NCBI GenBank assembly: GCA_963791595.1
Contig: CAWBTF010000006.1
Span: 1 to 64,000 of the forward strand
Source of the DNA: JAEMQF01 sp963791595
GTDB taxonomy: Bacteria; Pseudomonadota; Gammaproteobacteria; Burkholderiales; Burkholderiaceae_C
Reading direction: 5' to 3'
DNA: 64,000 nucleotides
In this document: positions 37,660 to 46,760 of the stretch, one piece after another
How the letters are laid out: the number at the start of each line of letters is the position of its first letter
Numbering within the stretch: position 1 is the first letter of the stretch
Made by a program: the position numbers and the translations under genes
The notes under the pieces: generated by a model
The model's input: only the letters and a program-made list of their open reading frames with translations
Told to the model about the DNA's origin: nothing
The model's database searches: none

Positions 37660-39612
37660 GTGCCACGTGGACAGCACCCCGAACGCCGTGCCGCACGCTG
37701 GCCGAGCCGCGCCGGCTGCTGGCCGCTCGCGCTGGCGATGTTGCTGCCCACCGGCCCCGCCCGATCGGCGGCGTACCTGCCCGGCGAACAGATGGAGCCC
37801 GACCCGCCGACCGGCGACGCCGCCAGCGCCGCCGCGCCGACCCCCGCCGAGCCGGTGGCGGGCAACGGCATCCGCTGGGAACTCGCGCCATGGCGCAGCA
37901 GCGGCACGCTCGCGCTCGACCTGCGCGAGCAGCGCCTGGGGCAGGGCCAACGCTCGCGCCAGGCGGTGCTGTCGGGCGACATCGACTTCGCGAGCTATCT
38001 CTGGCAGCCGTGGTTCGTGCAACTGCGCGCCGGTGTCGGCGCGCTGCAGGCGCAAGACAGGTCGAGCGATACGAGCGGCGGCGCCACCCACTCGACGCGC
38101 AGCAGCGCATTGACCGGGCGCCTGGGCGTTTCGGTGTTCCCGGCGAGCCGTTTCCCGTTCGAACTGCGCGCCGACGTGAGCGACAGCCGCACGCGCGGCG
38201 ACAACCTCGGCAGCGACTACCGCTCGCAGCGCCTGGCACTGAGCCAGGGCTGGCGCCCGGCGGTGGGCAACCACCAGGTCCAGCTCAACGCCGACCACAG
38301 CCGCTTCATCGCGAGCGACGGCGTCAGCGACACGGTGATCGTGCTTGCGGCCAAGTCGACGCACAACTGGAGCGAACACGCCGTTGACCTGGGCGCGAGT
38401 CTGAGCCGCAACTCGCGCAGCGATAGCGAACAGTCGAGCCGCTTCAACGCGCTCAGCGCGCGCCACAGCTTTCAGCCGCACGCCGATCTGCGCGTGGAGA
38501 CGCTCGCCACCGAAAACGACACGCGCCTGCGCAACACCGCCGGCGACACTTTCGGCAGCGACTTGCGCCAACTGTCGACGCTCGCGTCATGGCGGCCGCG
38601 CGAGGGGCAGTGGGGCTACCGGGTGGGCGAGCCGCTGCAAGTCGGCGCCAGTGTGCGCTGGGCCGAATTCGACAGCCACGGGGCCGCGTCCAGCGCGAGC
38701 GCGCAGTCGATCAACGCCACGCTCGGCGCGACCCAGGAGCTGCAACGCATCTGGCGGCTCACCGGCAACGCGTCTTACGGCCGCTTCGACAGCGGCGCTG
38801 CGGCGCCGGCCGTGCAGAGCGCCTCGCTCGGCGCGAGCCTCGGGTGGGCGCCGGCCGGTACCCTGCTTTCGGGCTGGCAGTACGTGCCGTCGGCGTCGCT
38901 CAGCGGCAGCCAGGCCGAGACTTCGGGCGAAGCGCCGCGCCGCAGCCTGGGCCTGCAGGCGGCGCACTCGGTGTCGCGCAACGTCTTGTTCGGCGAGGCC
39001 GACAGCGTCACGACCAGCCTCACCCAAAGCGGCGCGCTGCTGCGCGAGTCGCTCAGCCCGAGCTTGAACCGCGCCATCGCGCATTCGGCGAGCCTGTTCT
39101 GGCAATCGTGGGGCAGTGCGGCGAGCCAGAGCTTCGCCGGCCTGACGTTCAGCGACTCGCTGGTCTACGCCGAGGAGCGTGGGCGCTTCCAGATGGTCAA
39201 CCTGCAAGTGTCGCGGCGCACGCAACTGTCGCGCGCCTCGAACTGGTCGGCGAACCTGACGCTGCAAGGCACGCGCAACGAGTCTTCGCAGGTCGACCCG
39301 TTCAGCGGCGAGCGGCGCACGCTCGCGCCGGGCTGGCAGCAGTACCGCAGCGGCACCGTTTCGTACGAAAACCAGCGCGCCTTCGACGTGCCGCGGCTGC
39401 GCTTCTCGCTGATTGCCTCGGCAAACAGCCAGCAGTTGGAACAGCGCGCGGCCGGCGACATCGACGCATCGGTGCATCGCATCGACCGCTCGCTCGAAGC
39501 CCGGCTCGACTACAGCATCGGCCGGCTCGACACCCGCTTGACCGCGCGCCACGCCGAGATCGACGGCCGCCCTGTCAGCCTGATTCATGCGCGCGTGCAG
39601 CGCCGCTTCTGA
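37660..39612 (+). CDS. Large outer-membrane beta-barrel protein
   Basis: About 650 residues: signal peptide (around residues 15-36, LALAMLLPTGPARSA), then from about residue 70 to the end alternating beta strands with short turns (GTLALDLREQRLGQG, FVQLRAGVGALQAQD, and so on), finishing HARVQRRF with terminal Phe. No heme motif. GTG at 37660 is the best start. Sequence resemblance to MtrB is not obvious, but length, topology and position among periplasmic cytochromes suggest the porin part of a porin-cytochrome conduit. It could alternatively be an exopolysaccharide or nutrient porin. Confidence 0.78.
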   Translation: MPRGQHPERRAARWPSRAGCWPLALAMLLPTGPARSAAYLPGEQMEPDPPTGDAASAAAPTPAEPVAGNGIRWELAPWRSSGTLALDLREQRLGQGQRSRQAVLSGDIDFASYLWQPWFVQLRAGVGALQAQDRSSDTSGGATHSTRSSALTGRLGVSVFPASRFPFELRADVSDSRTRGDNLGSDYRSQRLALSQGWRPAVGNHQVQLNADHSRFIASDGVSDTVIVLAAKSTHNWSEHAVDLGASLSRNSRSDSEQSSRFNALSARHSFQPHADLRVETLATENDTRLRNTAGDTFGSDLRQLSTLASWRPREGQWGYRVGEPLQVGASVRWAEFDSHGAASSASAQSINATLGATQELQRIWRLTGNASYGRFDSGAAAPAVQSASLGASLGWAPAGTLLSGWQYVPSASLSGSQAETSGEAPRRSLGLQAAHSVSRNVLFGEADSVTTSLTQSGALLRESLSPSLNRAIAHSASLFWQSWGSAASQSFAGLTFSDSLVYAEERGRFQMVNLQVSRRTQLSRASNWSANLTLQGTRNESSQVDPFSGERRTLAPGWQQYRSGTVSYENQRAFDVPRLRFSLIASANSQQLEQRAAGDIDASVHRIDRSLEARLDYSIGRLDTRLTARHAEIDGRPVSLIHARVQRRF

Positions 39613-39634
39613 ACCGTTCTCGCCGAGGGCCTTC

Positions 39635-40093
39635 ATGCCGATCCACCCCGTTCGAATCGCCGCGCTGATGCTCGCCGCCTCCGTCGCGCTGGCGTTGCCC
39701 GAAGGCCCGGCGCAGGCCGAGTACGGCGACGTCGTGATGAACAACTTCTCCGACAAGGCGGGCATGCGCCCGGTCGTGTTTCCGCATTGGTTCCACCGCG
39801 TGCGCTTTCGCTGCAAGGTGTGCCACGCCGATCTGGGCTTCGAGTTCAAGGCGGGCGGCAACCGCATCGACATGCTGAAAATCATCGACGGCCAGTTCTG
39901 CGGCGCGTGCCACAACGGCGAGCTGGCGTGGTCGGTCGAGAACTGCAACCTGTGCCACGCAGGCAAACCGGGCACGCCGACGCTGGTGCACGAGAGCACC
40001 TTGCAGAAACTCGCGCCCACGGCGGCCTTGCCGGTCTTGACCACACCGGCGGCGGCCACAGCCGCGGCGTCGGCGCCGGGAGCGCGGCGATGA
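39635..40093 (+). CDS. Triheme c7-type cytochrome, type A
   Basis: 152 residues with a signal peptide (1-28, PAQA). The mature start EYGDVVMNNFSDKAG is followed by PVVFPHWFHR (distal His candidates) and three heme sites: CKVCH, CGACH, CNLCH. This matches the c7-type triheme domain. The Ala/Thr-rich tail has no heme. Closely related to the protein at 43778 at the other end of the operon block. The stop overlaps the next start (ATGA). Likely periplasmic electron carrier to the barrel complex. Confidence 0.88.
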   Translation: MPIHPVRIAALMLAASVALALPEGPAQAEYGDVVMNNFSDKAGMRPVVFPHWFHRVRFRCKVCHADLGFEFKAGGNRIDMLKIIDGQFCGACHNGELAWSVENCNLCHAGKPGTPTLVHESTLQKLAPTAALPVLTTPAAATAAASAPGARR

Positions 40094-41340
40094 AGGCCCG
40101 GCGCGAAACAGGCTGGGCGGTGCGGCTGGCGATGTTGGCGCTGCTGGCGATGGTGGATCTGGCCGGCGTGGCGCCGGTGGCGGCGCAGGGCGACCCCAAG
40201 GGGATTTACGAGACGAGCTGCGCCGGCTGTCACGGCCCGGGCATCCTCGGCGCGCCGAAGTTCGGCGAGGCCGCGCAATGGGCGCCGCGCGCCAAGGCCG
40301 GCATCGACGCGCTCGTGAAGAGCGCCGTGGCCGGCACCGCGAAGGGCATGCCGCCGAAGGGCGGGCGTGCCGACTTGAACGAGGCGCAGTTGCGCGGCGT
40401 CATCGAGTACATGATGAGCGGCGGCAAGGCTGCCGCGGCGCCGGCGGCGCAGGCGAAGGCGAACCCGGCGCCGCCGCGCGGTGCAGCTCCACCCGCGCCG
40501 GCCCCGCCGGTGCGTGCCGCCACGGCCACCGCGCCGGCAACGCCCGCAGGCGCACAACAGGCCACCGCCGCGGCGCCGCGCGCGCCGGCGCCGGCGACGT
40601 CTGCCGCAGCGCAGGCCGCCGCGACGCAGGCGACGCCCCCATCGGCAGGCGCTACGGCAGCGGAGACGAGAGCGCCCGCGCCGGCGCAAGCGTCCGGCGC
40701 CGTCACGCCGCAGCCTGCGGCGCCGAGCCCTCCGGCCGCCGCAGCCACCACGGCCGGCACGGCCACCGCCACTCCCGCGGCCATGGCCGCCGTGGCGCGT
40801 GCCGCGCCGACACCGCGGCCGAGTGCCGAAGTGAACGCCTTCAACCGGCTGCTCAAGCCACCCGGTCGCATCAACCGCCCCGCGGTGGAGTCGGGAATCC
40901 ACGACCCGACGAACGACATGACGCTGCAATTGCAACCACCTTCGGTGGCGTTCGCCGAGCTTCCGAAGAGCCTGGCCGGCAACCATGTCGACTGGGTCAA
41001 AGCGCTCGACAGCAAGGCCATCGACCCACGCTGGGACAAGCTGGACCCGGCGGCCGCGGCGATCGTGATGGACCTGAACATCGTGCGCGAAGTGAAGGGC
41101 TCGATGCCGGATGTCGTCTACCCGCACAAGCAGCACACCGAGTGGCTCGACTGCTCGAACTGCCACCCGAAGATCTTCGTTCCGCAAAAGGGCGCGAACC
41201 AGATCAGCATGGCGTCGATCCTGCTCGGCCAGCAATGCGGCGTGTGCCATGGCAAGGTTGCGTTTCCGGTGTCGGAGTGCCGTCTGTGCCATTCGCGCAA
41301 GAAGGCCGTGGCCACGGTGGCGGGCGAGACCAGGCCATGA
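40090..41340 (+). CDS. Fusion of class I cytochrome c and triheme c7-type domain (type B)
   Basis: 416 residues in three parts: signal peptide (1-33); a c5-like monoheme domain (CAGCHG near residue 47, Met in KGMPPKGG); a linker of about 130 residues almost entirely Ala/Pro/Thr; and a C-terminal triheme domain (DWVKALDS, YPHKQHTEW, CSNCH, CGVCHG, CRLCHS). Four hemes in all. The C-terminal domain is homologous to the separate protein at 43161. The long flexible linker could let the monoheme head reach partners while the triheme domain stays docked. Overlaps both neighbours by four bases. Confidence 0.88.
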   Translation: MKARRETGWAVRLAMLALLAMVDLAGVAPVAAQGDPKGIYETSCAGCHGPGILGAPKFGEAAQWAPRAKAGIDALVKSAVAGTAKGMPPKGGRADLNEAQLRGVIEYMMSGGKAAAAPAAQAKANPAPPRGAAPPAPAPPVRAATATAPATPAGAQQATAAAPRAPAPATSAAAQAAATQATPPSAGATAAETRAPAPAQASGAVTPQPAAPSPPAAAATTAGTATATPAAMAAVARAAPTPRPSAEVNAFNRLLKPPGRINRPAVESGIHDPTNDMTLQLQPPSVAFAELPKSLAGNHVDWVKALDSKAIDPRWDKLDPAAAAIVMDLNIVREVKGSMPDVVYPHKQHTEWLDCSNCHPKIFVPQKGANQISMASILLGQQCGVCHGKVAFPVSECRLCHSRKKAVATVAGETRP

Positions 41341-42272
41341 CCCCTGCGGCCGCGTGTCGGCGCGGCGTGGCGGGCTCGGGCCTGCGCGGGCGATTGCGCA
41401 TTCGGCTGCGCAGCGCGTGCCTGGGCCTGCTCGCGCTCGCGGCCAGCGCGGTCACAGTCGCGCTCGACACCGGCACACGCGCGCAGCTCGATCAGCGCAT
41501 GCGGCTTGCCACGCGCCTGATCGCCGATGCGCCCACCGTGCAGCGCATCGCCGCCAGCGGCAATCCGCAGGCGCTGGCGCATTTCGACGAAGGCCGGGTG
41601 CACCAGGCGCTGGCCGAGCAGTCGCTCGCCAAGGGCGACCTCGCCGGCGCGCGCCGTGAAGTCGACGAGGCGCTGCGCCTGCTCGGCCTGGCGCGCCGCC
41701 TGGTTCCGGACGCGCAGGCGCGCCAGGCAGCGATGCAGCAACAGAACGAGCGCAAGGGTGCCGAGCTGGCGCGCCTGGTCGAGGCCTGGCGCGAAAGTGT
41801 GTCGTCGGGTTCGGGCGACGAAGGCGAGCTGCTCAGCGCGATCGGCCTGATCGAGACCGCGCGCCGGATGGGCCAGCAGGGGCGCAACGACGAAGCGGGT
41901 GCGCTGCTCGACAACGCGCGCCAGATCGTGCTCGCCGGCCTGGGCCGGCAACTGAACGCGCGCACGCTCGACTACACGCAGCGCGCGGCCAACCCCGGTG
42001 AGGAATTCCAGATCGAACTCGCGCGCCACCGCAGCCTCGTCGATCTGCTGCCGGTCGCGCTGGAACAACTCAAGCCCGGGCCCGATGCCGCGGCGCTGAT
42101 GGCGCGCCACCGTGCGTCGAGCCAGGCCATGCTGGCACAGGCGATGCAGCAATACGAGAGCGCCAACATGGCGCGCGCGCTGGATCATTTGCGCGACGCT
42201 TCCGCGCAGCTGCAACTCGCGCTCGGCGCGGCCGGCCTGCGCACGCCCCCACCCACGACGAGCCCGCCATGA
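41337..42272 (+). CDS. Unknown helical secreted protein C
   Basis: 311 residues, no recognised family and no heme motif. An N-terminal hydrophobic helix (LGLLALAASAVTVAL) after an Arg-rich start suggests export or membrane anchoring. The rest is almost wholly helical, with TPR-like stretches (AKGDLAGARREVDEALRLLG, ESANMARALDHLRDASAQL). Its second half is recognisably related to the next gene (NARTLDYTQRAANPGEEFQ against VRSLNFASPREEYDYE). Start and stop both overlap neighbours (ATGA), so it is translationally coupled into the cytochrome operon. Could be an assembly scaffold. Confidence 0.75.
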   Translation: MTPAAACRRGVAGSGLRGRLRIRLRSACLGLLALAASAVTVALDTGTRAQLDQRMRLATRLIADAPTVQRIAASGNPQALAHFDEGRVHQALAEQSLAKGDLAGARREVDEALRLLGLARRLVPDAQARQAAMQQQNERKGAELARLVEAWRESVSSGSGDEGELLSAIGLIETARRMGQQGRNDEAGALLDNARQIVLAGLGRQLNARTLDYTQRAANPGEEFQIELARHRSLVDLLPVALEQLKPGPDAAALMARHRASSQAMLAQAMQQYESANMARALDHLRDASAQLQLALGAAGLRTPPPTTSPP

Positions 42273-43164
42273 GCCAACTCAGTTTCACATTGCCGGTGCT
42301 GAATGCATTCAATCGTGCGTTGCCTCTTGCATTGACGCTGCTGCTCGCTGCCGCACCGGGGGCGGCGCAGAGACCGCGAACAGATCGAGCGTCGCGTGCA
42401 GTCGGTCGGCACGCTGATCGAAACGTCGTCGGCAGCGCGCCAGATCGAAGCCAGCGGCGTGGCCGGTGCGCGCGAAAAGCGCGACAACGCACGCCTGATG
42501 CACCGCGAGGCCAGCGCGACGCTGCGCGCCGGCGACATCGTCGAAACGAACCGCCTGCTCGACCTGGCGGCACGCGAAATGATGGCCGGCGCGCGCCTGG
42601 CCAAGCCCGAGCAGGTGGTGGGCGAAAAAGCGCGGCGCGACTTCGACTCGCGGCTGGACAGCGCGCAAGCGTTGCTCAGCGCGCAGCAGCGCATCGTGCA
42701 GGAAAAGGCCGCCGGGCGCGACGCCGAGGATACGACGCGCAGCATCGCGCAACAGGTCGCGCAAGCACGCAAGCTCGCCGAGCAGGGCCGTGTCGACGAG
42801 GCGCGCGTGCTCGTCGACCGCGCCTATCTGACCGCGCGCGTGTCGATCGAGTCGATGCGCCGCGGCGACACGCTCGTGCGTTCGCTGAATTTCGCGTCGC
42901 CGCGCGAGGAATACGATTACGAGATCGACCGCAACGAAACGCACCGCATGCTGATCACCGTGCTGCTGGCCGAACGCAAGGATGCGAGCGGCGCCATGCC
43001 GCCTGCGATGCAGGGCTTCGTCGACAAGGCGGCGGCAGCTGCGCCGCGACGCTGAAGCGCAGGCGCGGCGCGGCGAACACGCCGGCGCGATCAAGCTGCT
43101 CGAAGACTCGACGCGCGAGCTGGTGCGCGCGATCCGCGCCGGCGGCATCTACATTCCCGGATGA
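42269..43164 (+). CDS. Unknown helical secreted protein C', two frameshifts
   Basis: Paralogue of the preceding gene, about 297 residues once an extra base near 42373 and another near 43037 are removed. Signal peptide (LPLALTLLLAAAPGAAQ), then long amphipathic helices (REQIERRVQSVGTLIE, ARKLAEQGRVDEARVLVDRAY) and a short C-terminus RAIRAGGIYIPG. No heme site or known domain. Coupled on both sides by ATGA overlaps. That both copies persist between cytochrome genes argues for a structural role in the complex; no function can be assigned. Confidence 0.7.
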
Positions 43165-43781
43165 CCGTGCACGATGGCGCTGCCCACGCAACCCGGCTGC
43201 GCTGGGCCGCCGCCATCGTGGCCTGCGCCGCCGCCGCCGCGTTCGCCGCGCCGTCGCTCTGGGCGCGCCTGGAAGCAGACGGCCTGCACGACCCGCGCAG
43301 CCCGGCCTTACCGCTGCTGCAGCAGCCCGGCGACGCGCTGTCGCCGCTGCCGCGCGACACGGCGGGCAACCTCGTCAACTGGGTCAAGGCGATCGACAGC
43401 GGCGCGATCGATCCGCGCAGCAATCTGTGGACGCAAACACCGGTGCCGATGCGCGACGACGACATCATCGTCGCCAAGTACGGTTCGCTGCCCGCGGTGA
43501 AGTTTCCGCACCGCCAGCACACGCTGTGGCTGGCGTGCGAGAACTGCCACGACGTGCTGTTCAAGCCCAAGATCGGCGCCAACAAGTTCAGCATGATGGC
43601 GATCCTGAACGGCGAGCAATGCGGCGTGTGCCATGGCGCGGTGGCGTTTCCGCTGACCGAATGCAACCGCTGCCACAGCGTGCCCAATTCCCAACTGCTC
43701 CAGGTGCGGCCGCTCGAGCAAATGCGGCAGTCGCAGCATCTGCCGCAGTCCCAGCCGACTGGGCCGCGCGCCGCGCCATGA
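43161..43781 (+). CDS. Triheme c7-type cytochrome, type B
   Basis: 206 residues: N-terminal hydrophobic signal or anchor (AAAIVACAAAAAFAAPSL), then NLVNWVKAIDSGAIDPRS, FPHRQHTLW and heme sites CENCH, CGVCHG, CNRCH. It matches the C-terminal domain of the fusion at 40090 segment by segment but lacks the monoheme head. A Gln/Pro-rich tail follows. Likely periplasmic. ATGA overlaps on both sides. Confidence 0.88.
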   Translation: MTVHDGAAHATRLRWAAAIVACAAAAAFAAPSLWARLEADGLHDPRSPALPLLQQPGDALSPLPRDTAGNLVNWVKAIDSGAIDPRSNLWTQTPVPMRDDDIIVAKYGSLPAVKFPHRQHTLWLACENCHDVLFKPKIGANKFSMMAILNGEQCGVCHGAVAFPLTECNRCHSVPNSQLLQVRPLEQMRQSQHLPQSQPTGPRAAP

Positions 43782-44152
43782 AGCGCCGCCTCGCGCTCGG
43801 CCTGACGGCGCTGTTGGCGTTGGCGCCCACCGCGCCGTCGGCCGAGTATGGCGACGTGGTGCTGAACCGCTACTCCGACAGCCAGGGCATTCGGCCGGTC
43901 GTGTTCCCGCACTGGTTCCACCGCATCCGCTTTCGCTGCAAGGTCTGCCACCAGGAGTTGGGCTTCAAGATGCGCGCCGGCGCGAACGACGTGCGCATGG
44001 ACGACATCGCCGACGGCAAGTTCTGCGGCATGTGCCACAACGACAAGATCGCCTGGGGCGCGGACCGCTGCGACCTGTGCCACTCGGGCAAGCCGGGACT
44101 GAAGAGCGGCATCGTCGGCGGGGCGCAGACCTCGGGGCCGGGGCGGTGGTGA
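43778..44152 (+). CDS. Triheme c7-type cytochrome, type A
   Basis: 124 residues: signal peptide (1-21, APTAPSA), mature EYGDVVLNRYSDSQG, PVVFPHWFHRIRFRCKVCH, then CGMCH and CDLCH, ending with a short Gly-rich tail. Near-duplicate of the protein at 39635 apart from its tail. The stop overlaps the next start (TGATG). Probably interchangeable or paired with the first copy in the periplasm. Confidence 0.9.
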   Translation: MKRRLALGLTALLALAPTAPSAEYGDVVLNRYSDSQGIRPVVFPHWFHRIRFRCKVCHQELGFKMRAGANDVRMDDIADGKFCGMCHNDKIAWGADRCDLCHSGKPGLKSGIVGGAQTSGPGRW

Positions 44153-45123
44153 TGGTGCTTGGGGGTCTGTCTTCGCCGCGCCGCCGCGATCTGCTCGCGT
44201 TGGCGTTGCCGCTGGGCTCGTCGTTCATTGGCTGCGCCACCGACGGCGCACCCGAGCCGCGCGCCCCGGCCAGCGACGCACTGGTCACGCCGTGGCGCAG
44301 CGTGATCGGCGGCTTCCTCACGCCGCCCACACCCGGCGTGGGCCTGCCGCTGCGCCCGGGCAGCGGCATGTTCGTGCGCCTCGTCGCGCCGAGCGCGCTG
44401 GCGCTGCGCGGGGCAGATCTGCTGGTGGCCGACATGGCCGGCAACCGGCTCTGGCGCATCGACACGATGAGCCAGGCGATGACGGCGATTGCCGGCGCAC
44501 CCGTGTCCCCCGGCACCGCGCTGCTGCTCGGGCCGGACTTGTCGGCCTGGGTGCTCGATGCGCCGGCGCGCCAGGTGCTGCGCTTCGGCCGCGACGGGCG
44601 CCTGCTGCAAACGTTTCGCGCGGCGCTCGGCGCGCTGCCGAGCGGTTTCGCGCTCGCCGACGGCGGCAATACGCTGCTGCAGGCCGACGGGGTAATGGGC
44701 CAATGGACCGAGCAGCGCTCGGTGGGTTCGCTCACGGTCGCGGTGCGGCCTGAGGGAAATGCCGGCCCGTTGCATGTGGATGCGCTCGCCGTCGGCGCGG
44801 GCGGCGTGTACGTGCTGGACCGGCTTGCCGGCACCGTGCTGCGCGTGCAGCGCGACGGGCGCGTCGTCGAGATGCTGGGCACGGGCGAATTGCAGCAGCC
44901 GCAGGCCATTGCCGTGGACCGCTGGGAGCGCGTTTACGTCGTCGAATCGACCTTGCGAACGCTGCGCGTGCTGCGCTCGGGTGCGCCGTCCAGCGTGCTC
45001 AGCGCGGAGCAGCTCGGCGTGCAGCAGATCGGCGGCATCGCGGTCGATGAGCGTCTTCTCGCGGTGTCGGACCGGCTCGCGGGAAAGGTGGCGATTCTCC
45101 AGCTCGGCGGGGGCGGGCTGTGA
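44152..45123 (+). CDS. Tat-type beta-propeller protein, possible lipoprotein
   Basis: 323 residues. The N-terminus SSPRRRDLLALALPLGSSFIGCA combines a twin-arginine-like motif with a lipobox-like Cys, so export by Tat as a lipoprotein is likely. The remainder is a degenerate NHL-like propeller (GADLLVADMAGNRLWRID, VGAGGVYVLDRLAGTVLRV, RWERVYVVESTLRTLRVL). More diverged than the other propellers here. Tat use would imply folding, perhaps with a cofactor, before export. Coupled to both neighbours. Confidence 0.8.
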   Translation: MVLGGLSSPRRRDLLALALPLGSSFIGCATDGAPEPRAPASDALVTPWRSVIGGFLTPPTPGVGLPLRPGSGMFVRLVAPSALALRGADLLVADMAGNRLWRIDTMSQAMTAIAGAPVSPGTALLLGPDLSAWVLDAPARQVLRFGRDGRLLQTFRAALGALPSGFALADGGNTLLQADGVMGQWTEQRSVGSLTVAVRPEGNAGPLHVDALAVGAGGVYVLDRLAGTVLRVQRDGRVVEMLGTGELQQPQAIAVDRWERVYVVESTLRTLRVLRSGAPSSVLSAEQLGVQQIGGIAVDERLLAVSDRLAGKVAILQLGGGGL

Positions 45124-46183
45124 TGCGGTCCGTGGCGCTCCTCGCACTCCTGCTCGCCGCCTGCGCCGGCCCGCAAGCGATTCGCGGCGAGCTGCACTAC
45201 GGCATGGACGACGCGCCCGAAGGCAAACAACTGATGTGGCCGGCCGCGCCCGAGGTGCCGCGTTTCCTCTACACCGGCACGCTGACGGGTGAGCGCAACT
45301 TCCGCGGTGTGGCGGGCAGCACGAGCGCATGGCGTGAGTTCGGCCGCTGGATCGCCGGCATCGACGACAAAGCGCCGCAGCCGGTCGTGCTGCAACGCCC
45401 GGCCGCCGTGACCGGCGACGACAACGGGCGCCTGTTCGTCAGCGACACGAGTCGCCAGGCGGTGTTCGTGTTCGACGCCGCGGCCGGCGAACTGCTGGTG
45501 TGGGAACGCGCGCAGGGCCTCATCAACTTCGTCGCGCCAGTCGGCTTGGCGGTCGCGCCTGGTCGACTGTTCGTCGCGGATGCCGAACTGCGCGCCGTGT
45601 TCGTGCTCGATTCGCGCGGCGAGCCGCTCGCCAGCATCGGCCAGGGCGTGCTGCAGCGCCCCACCGGAGTCTGGCGCGCGATGCGCAGCGCGGTCTGCTG
45701 TTTGTTGCGGACACGATGGCGCACGACGTGAAAGTGTTCAACGACGCCGGCGTCTTGCAGCGCACGATCGGTGCGCGAGGCGATCGCGACGGCGAGTTCA
45801 ACTACCCGACGCACCTGGCCTTCGCGAACGGCGAGCTCTACGTGACCGACACGCTGAACAGTCGTATCCAGGTCTTCGATGCGCGGGGCGAAGTGGTGAA
45901 CCGCAAGTTCGGCGCACGCGGTCTGTATGTCGGCAACCTGGTGCGGCCCAAGGGCGTGGGCGTGGACAGCGAAGGCAACGTCTACGTGATCGAGTCCTAT
46001 TTCGACAGCCTGCTCGTCTATTCGCCGCGCGGCGAGTTCCTGCTGCCCATCGGTGGCACCGGCACCGCCACCGGTCGCTTCTACCTGCCCTCGGGCGTGT
46101 GGGTCGACGCGAAGAACCGCGTGCACATCGCCGACATGTTCAACGGGCGCGTCGTGCTGTTCCAGTTTCTCGGGGGCGGTTGA
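45123..46183 (+). CDS. NHL-repeat beta-propeller lipoprotein, one frameshift
   Basis: Lipoprotein signal (ALLALLLAACAGPQ), conserved WPAAPEVPRFLYTGTL, then NHL blades (NGRLFVSDTSRQAVFVFD, NGELYVTDTLNSRIQVFD, EGNVYVIESYFDSLLVY), ending GRVVLFQFLGGG. The frame shifts near 45690 between LQRPTGV and DAQRGLLFVADTMAHDVKV. About 353 residues joined. Start ATG 45123 (GTG 45120 possible) overlaps the upstream stop. Third member of the PRFxY-type propeller family in the cluster. Confidence 0.85.
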
Positions 46184-46760
46184 GATGAAACTGCTGCGAC
46201 ATCAGGCGCGAGAGAGCTGCTCCGATTCGCTGACCGCTTTCGGCGCAAAGCTGACCTTCGCTGCGCGCCCCGTGCCAGCATGGTCCGGGGCAGGTGGCTT
46301 GGGGCACGTTCTCCGGCCCACGCTCGCGGGGCAGCAGATCGGGTGCACGAGCGCCGGCTCGTCATCGCCAGCCGCTGCCCCGAACCGTCCAGGACACCGC
46401 GAATGGGGCCTGCGCCCGTGCCCCAAACCACCTGCCCCGGGCACGACCGAGGTGGGCGAAGACGTGGTGCGCCACCACAGGTGCCAGCAGGGCGGTGGTG
46501 GTGCCCCCGGGCGCAGGCCCCATTCGCGGTGTCCTGGCTGTTCGTGCGCTTGGATGGTGATGACGCGGCTGTGCGTGGTGGGCCTCGGTGGTGCCCCGCG
46601 AGCGTGGGCCGGAGAACGGGGGCGCCGCCGCCGACCTGCGACCATGAACGCTGGCGCGCCGGCTGCAGGCCGAACGGCAGCAATGGGCCGAATGAAGCCC
46701 TCCAAGACGCGTAGGCGTTTCAGGCGTCACGAGTCGCACCAAGCGCGGTGGAGCCACTGA
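46184..46760. repeat. 577-base gap with nested long inverted repeats
   Basis: No convincing gene. Three pairs of inverted blocks: 46287-46307 with 46418-46438 (21 bases, one mismatch), 46307-46333 with 46592-46618 (27 bases, perfect), and 46389-46418 with 46508-46537 (30 bases, perfect). The segments between blocks are dissimilar, so this is a mosaic and not a simple palindrome. It may be a mobile or dispersed repeat, a recombination site, or a highly structured transcript between the last propeller and the 11-heme cytochrome. Confidence 0.75.
46652..46667 (+). promoter_or_regulatory. Candidate sigma-54 promoter ahead of 11-heme cytochrome
   Basis: TGGCGCG-N4-CTGCA, 14 of 16 consensus positions with correct spacing, about 94 bases upstream of the ATG at 46761. 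In GC-rich sequence this could be chance. Confidence 0.35.

Noticed and set aside
37652..37666. CAACH heme-like motif in a third frame between the parvulin and barrel genes
   Set aside because: It is in neither gene's frame, has no start or signal peptide, and lies ahead of the barrel's own signal sequence; chance in GC-rich DNA.
38587..41292. Open minus-strand frame of about 900 codons across the barrel and c7 genes
   Set aside because: Antisense shadow of GC-rich coding sequence; Arg/Ala/His-rich with no domain, while the plus strand holds clear heme proteins.
46185..46760. Open plus-strand frame starting MKLLRHQARES
   Set aside because: The frame runs through the nested inverted repeats, low-complexity Gly/Arg/Pro sequence, no domain; codons follow the repeat structure.
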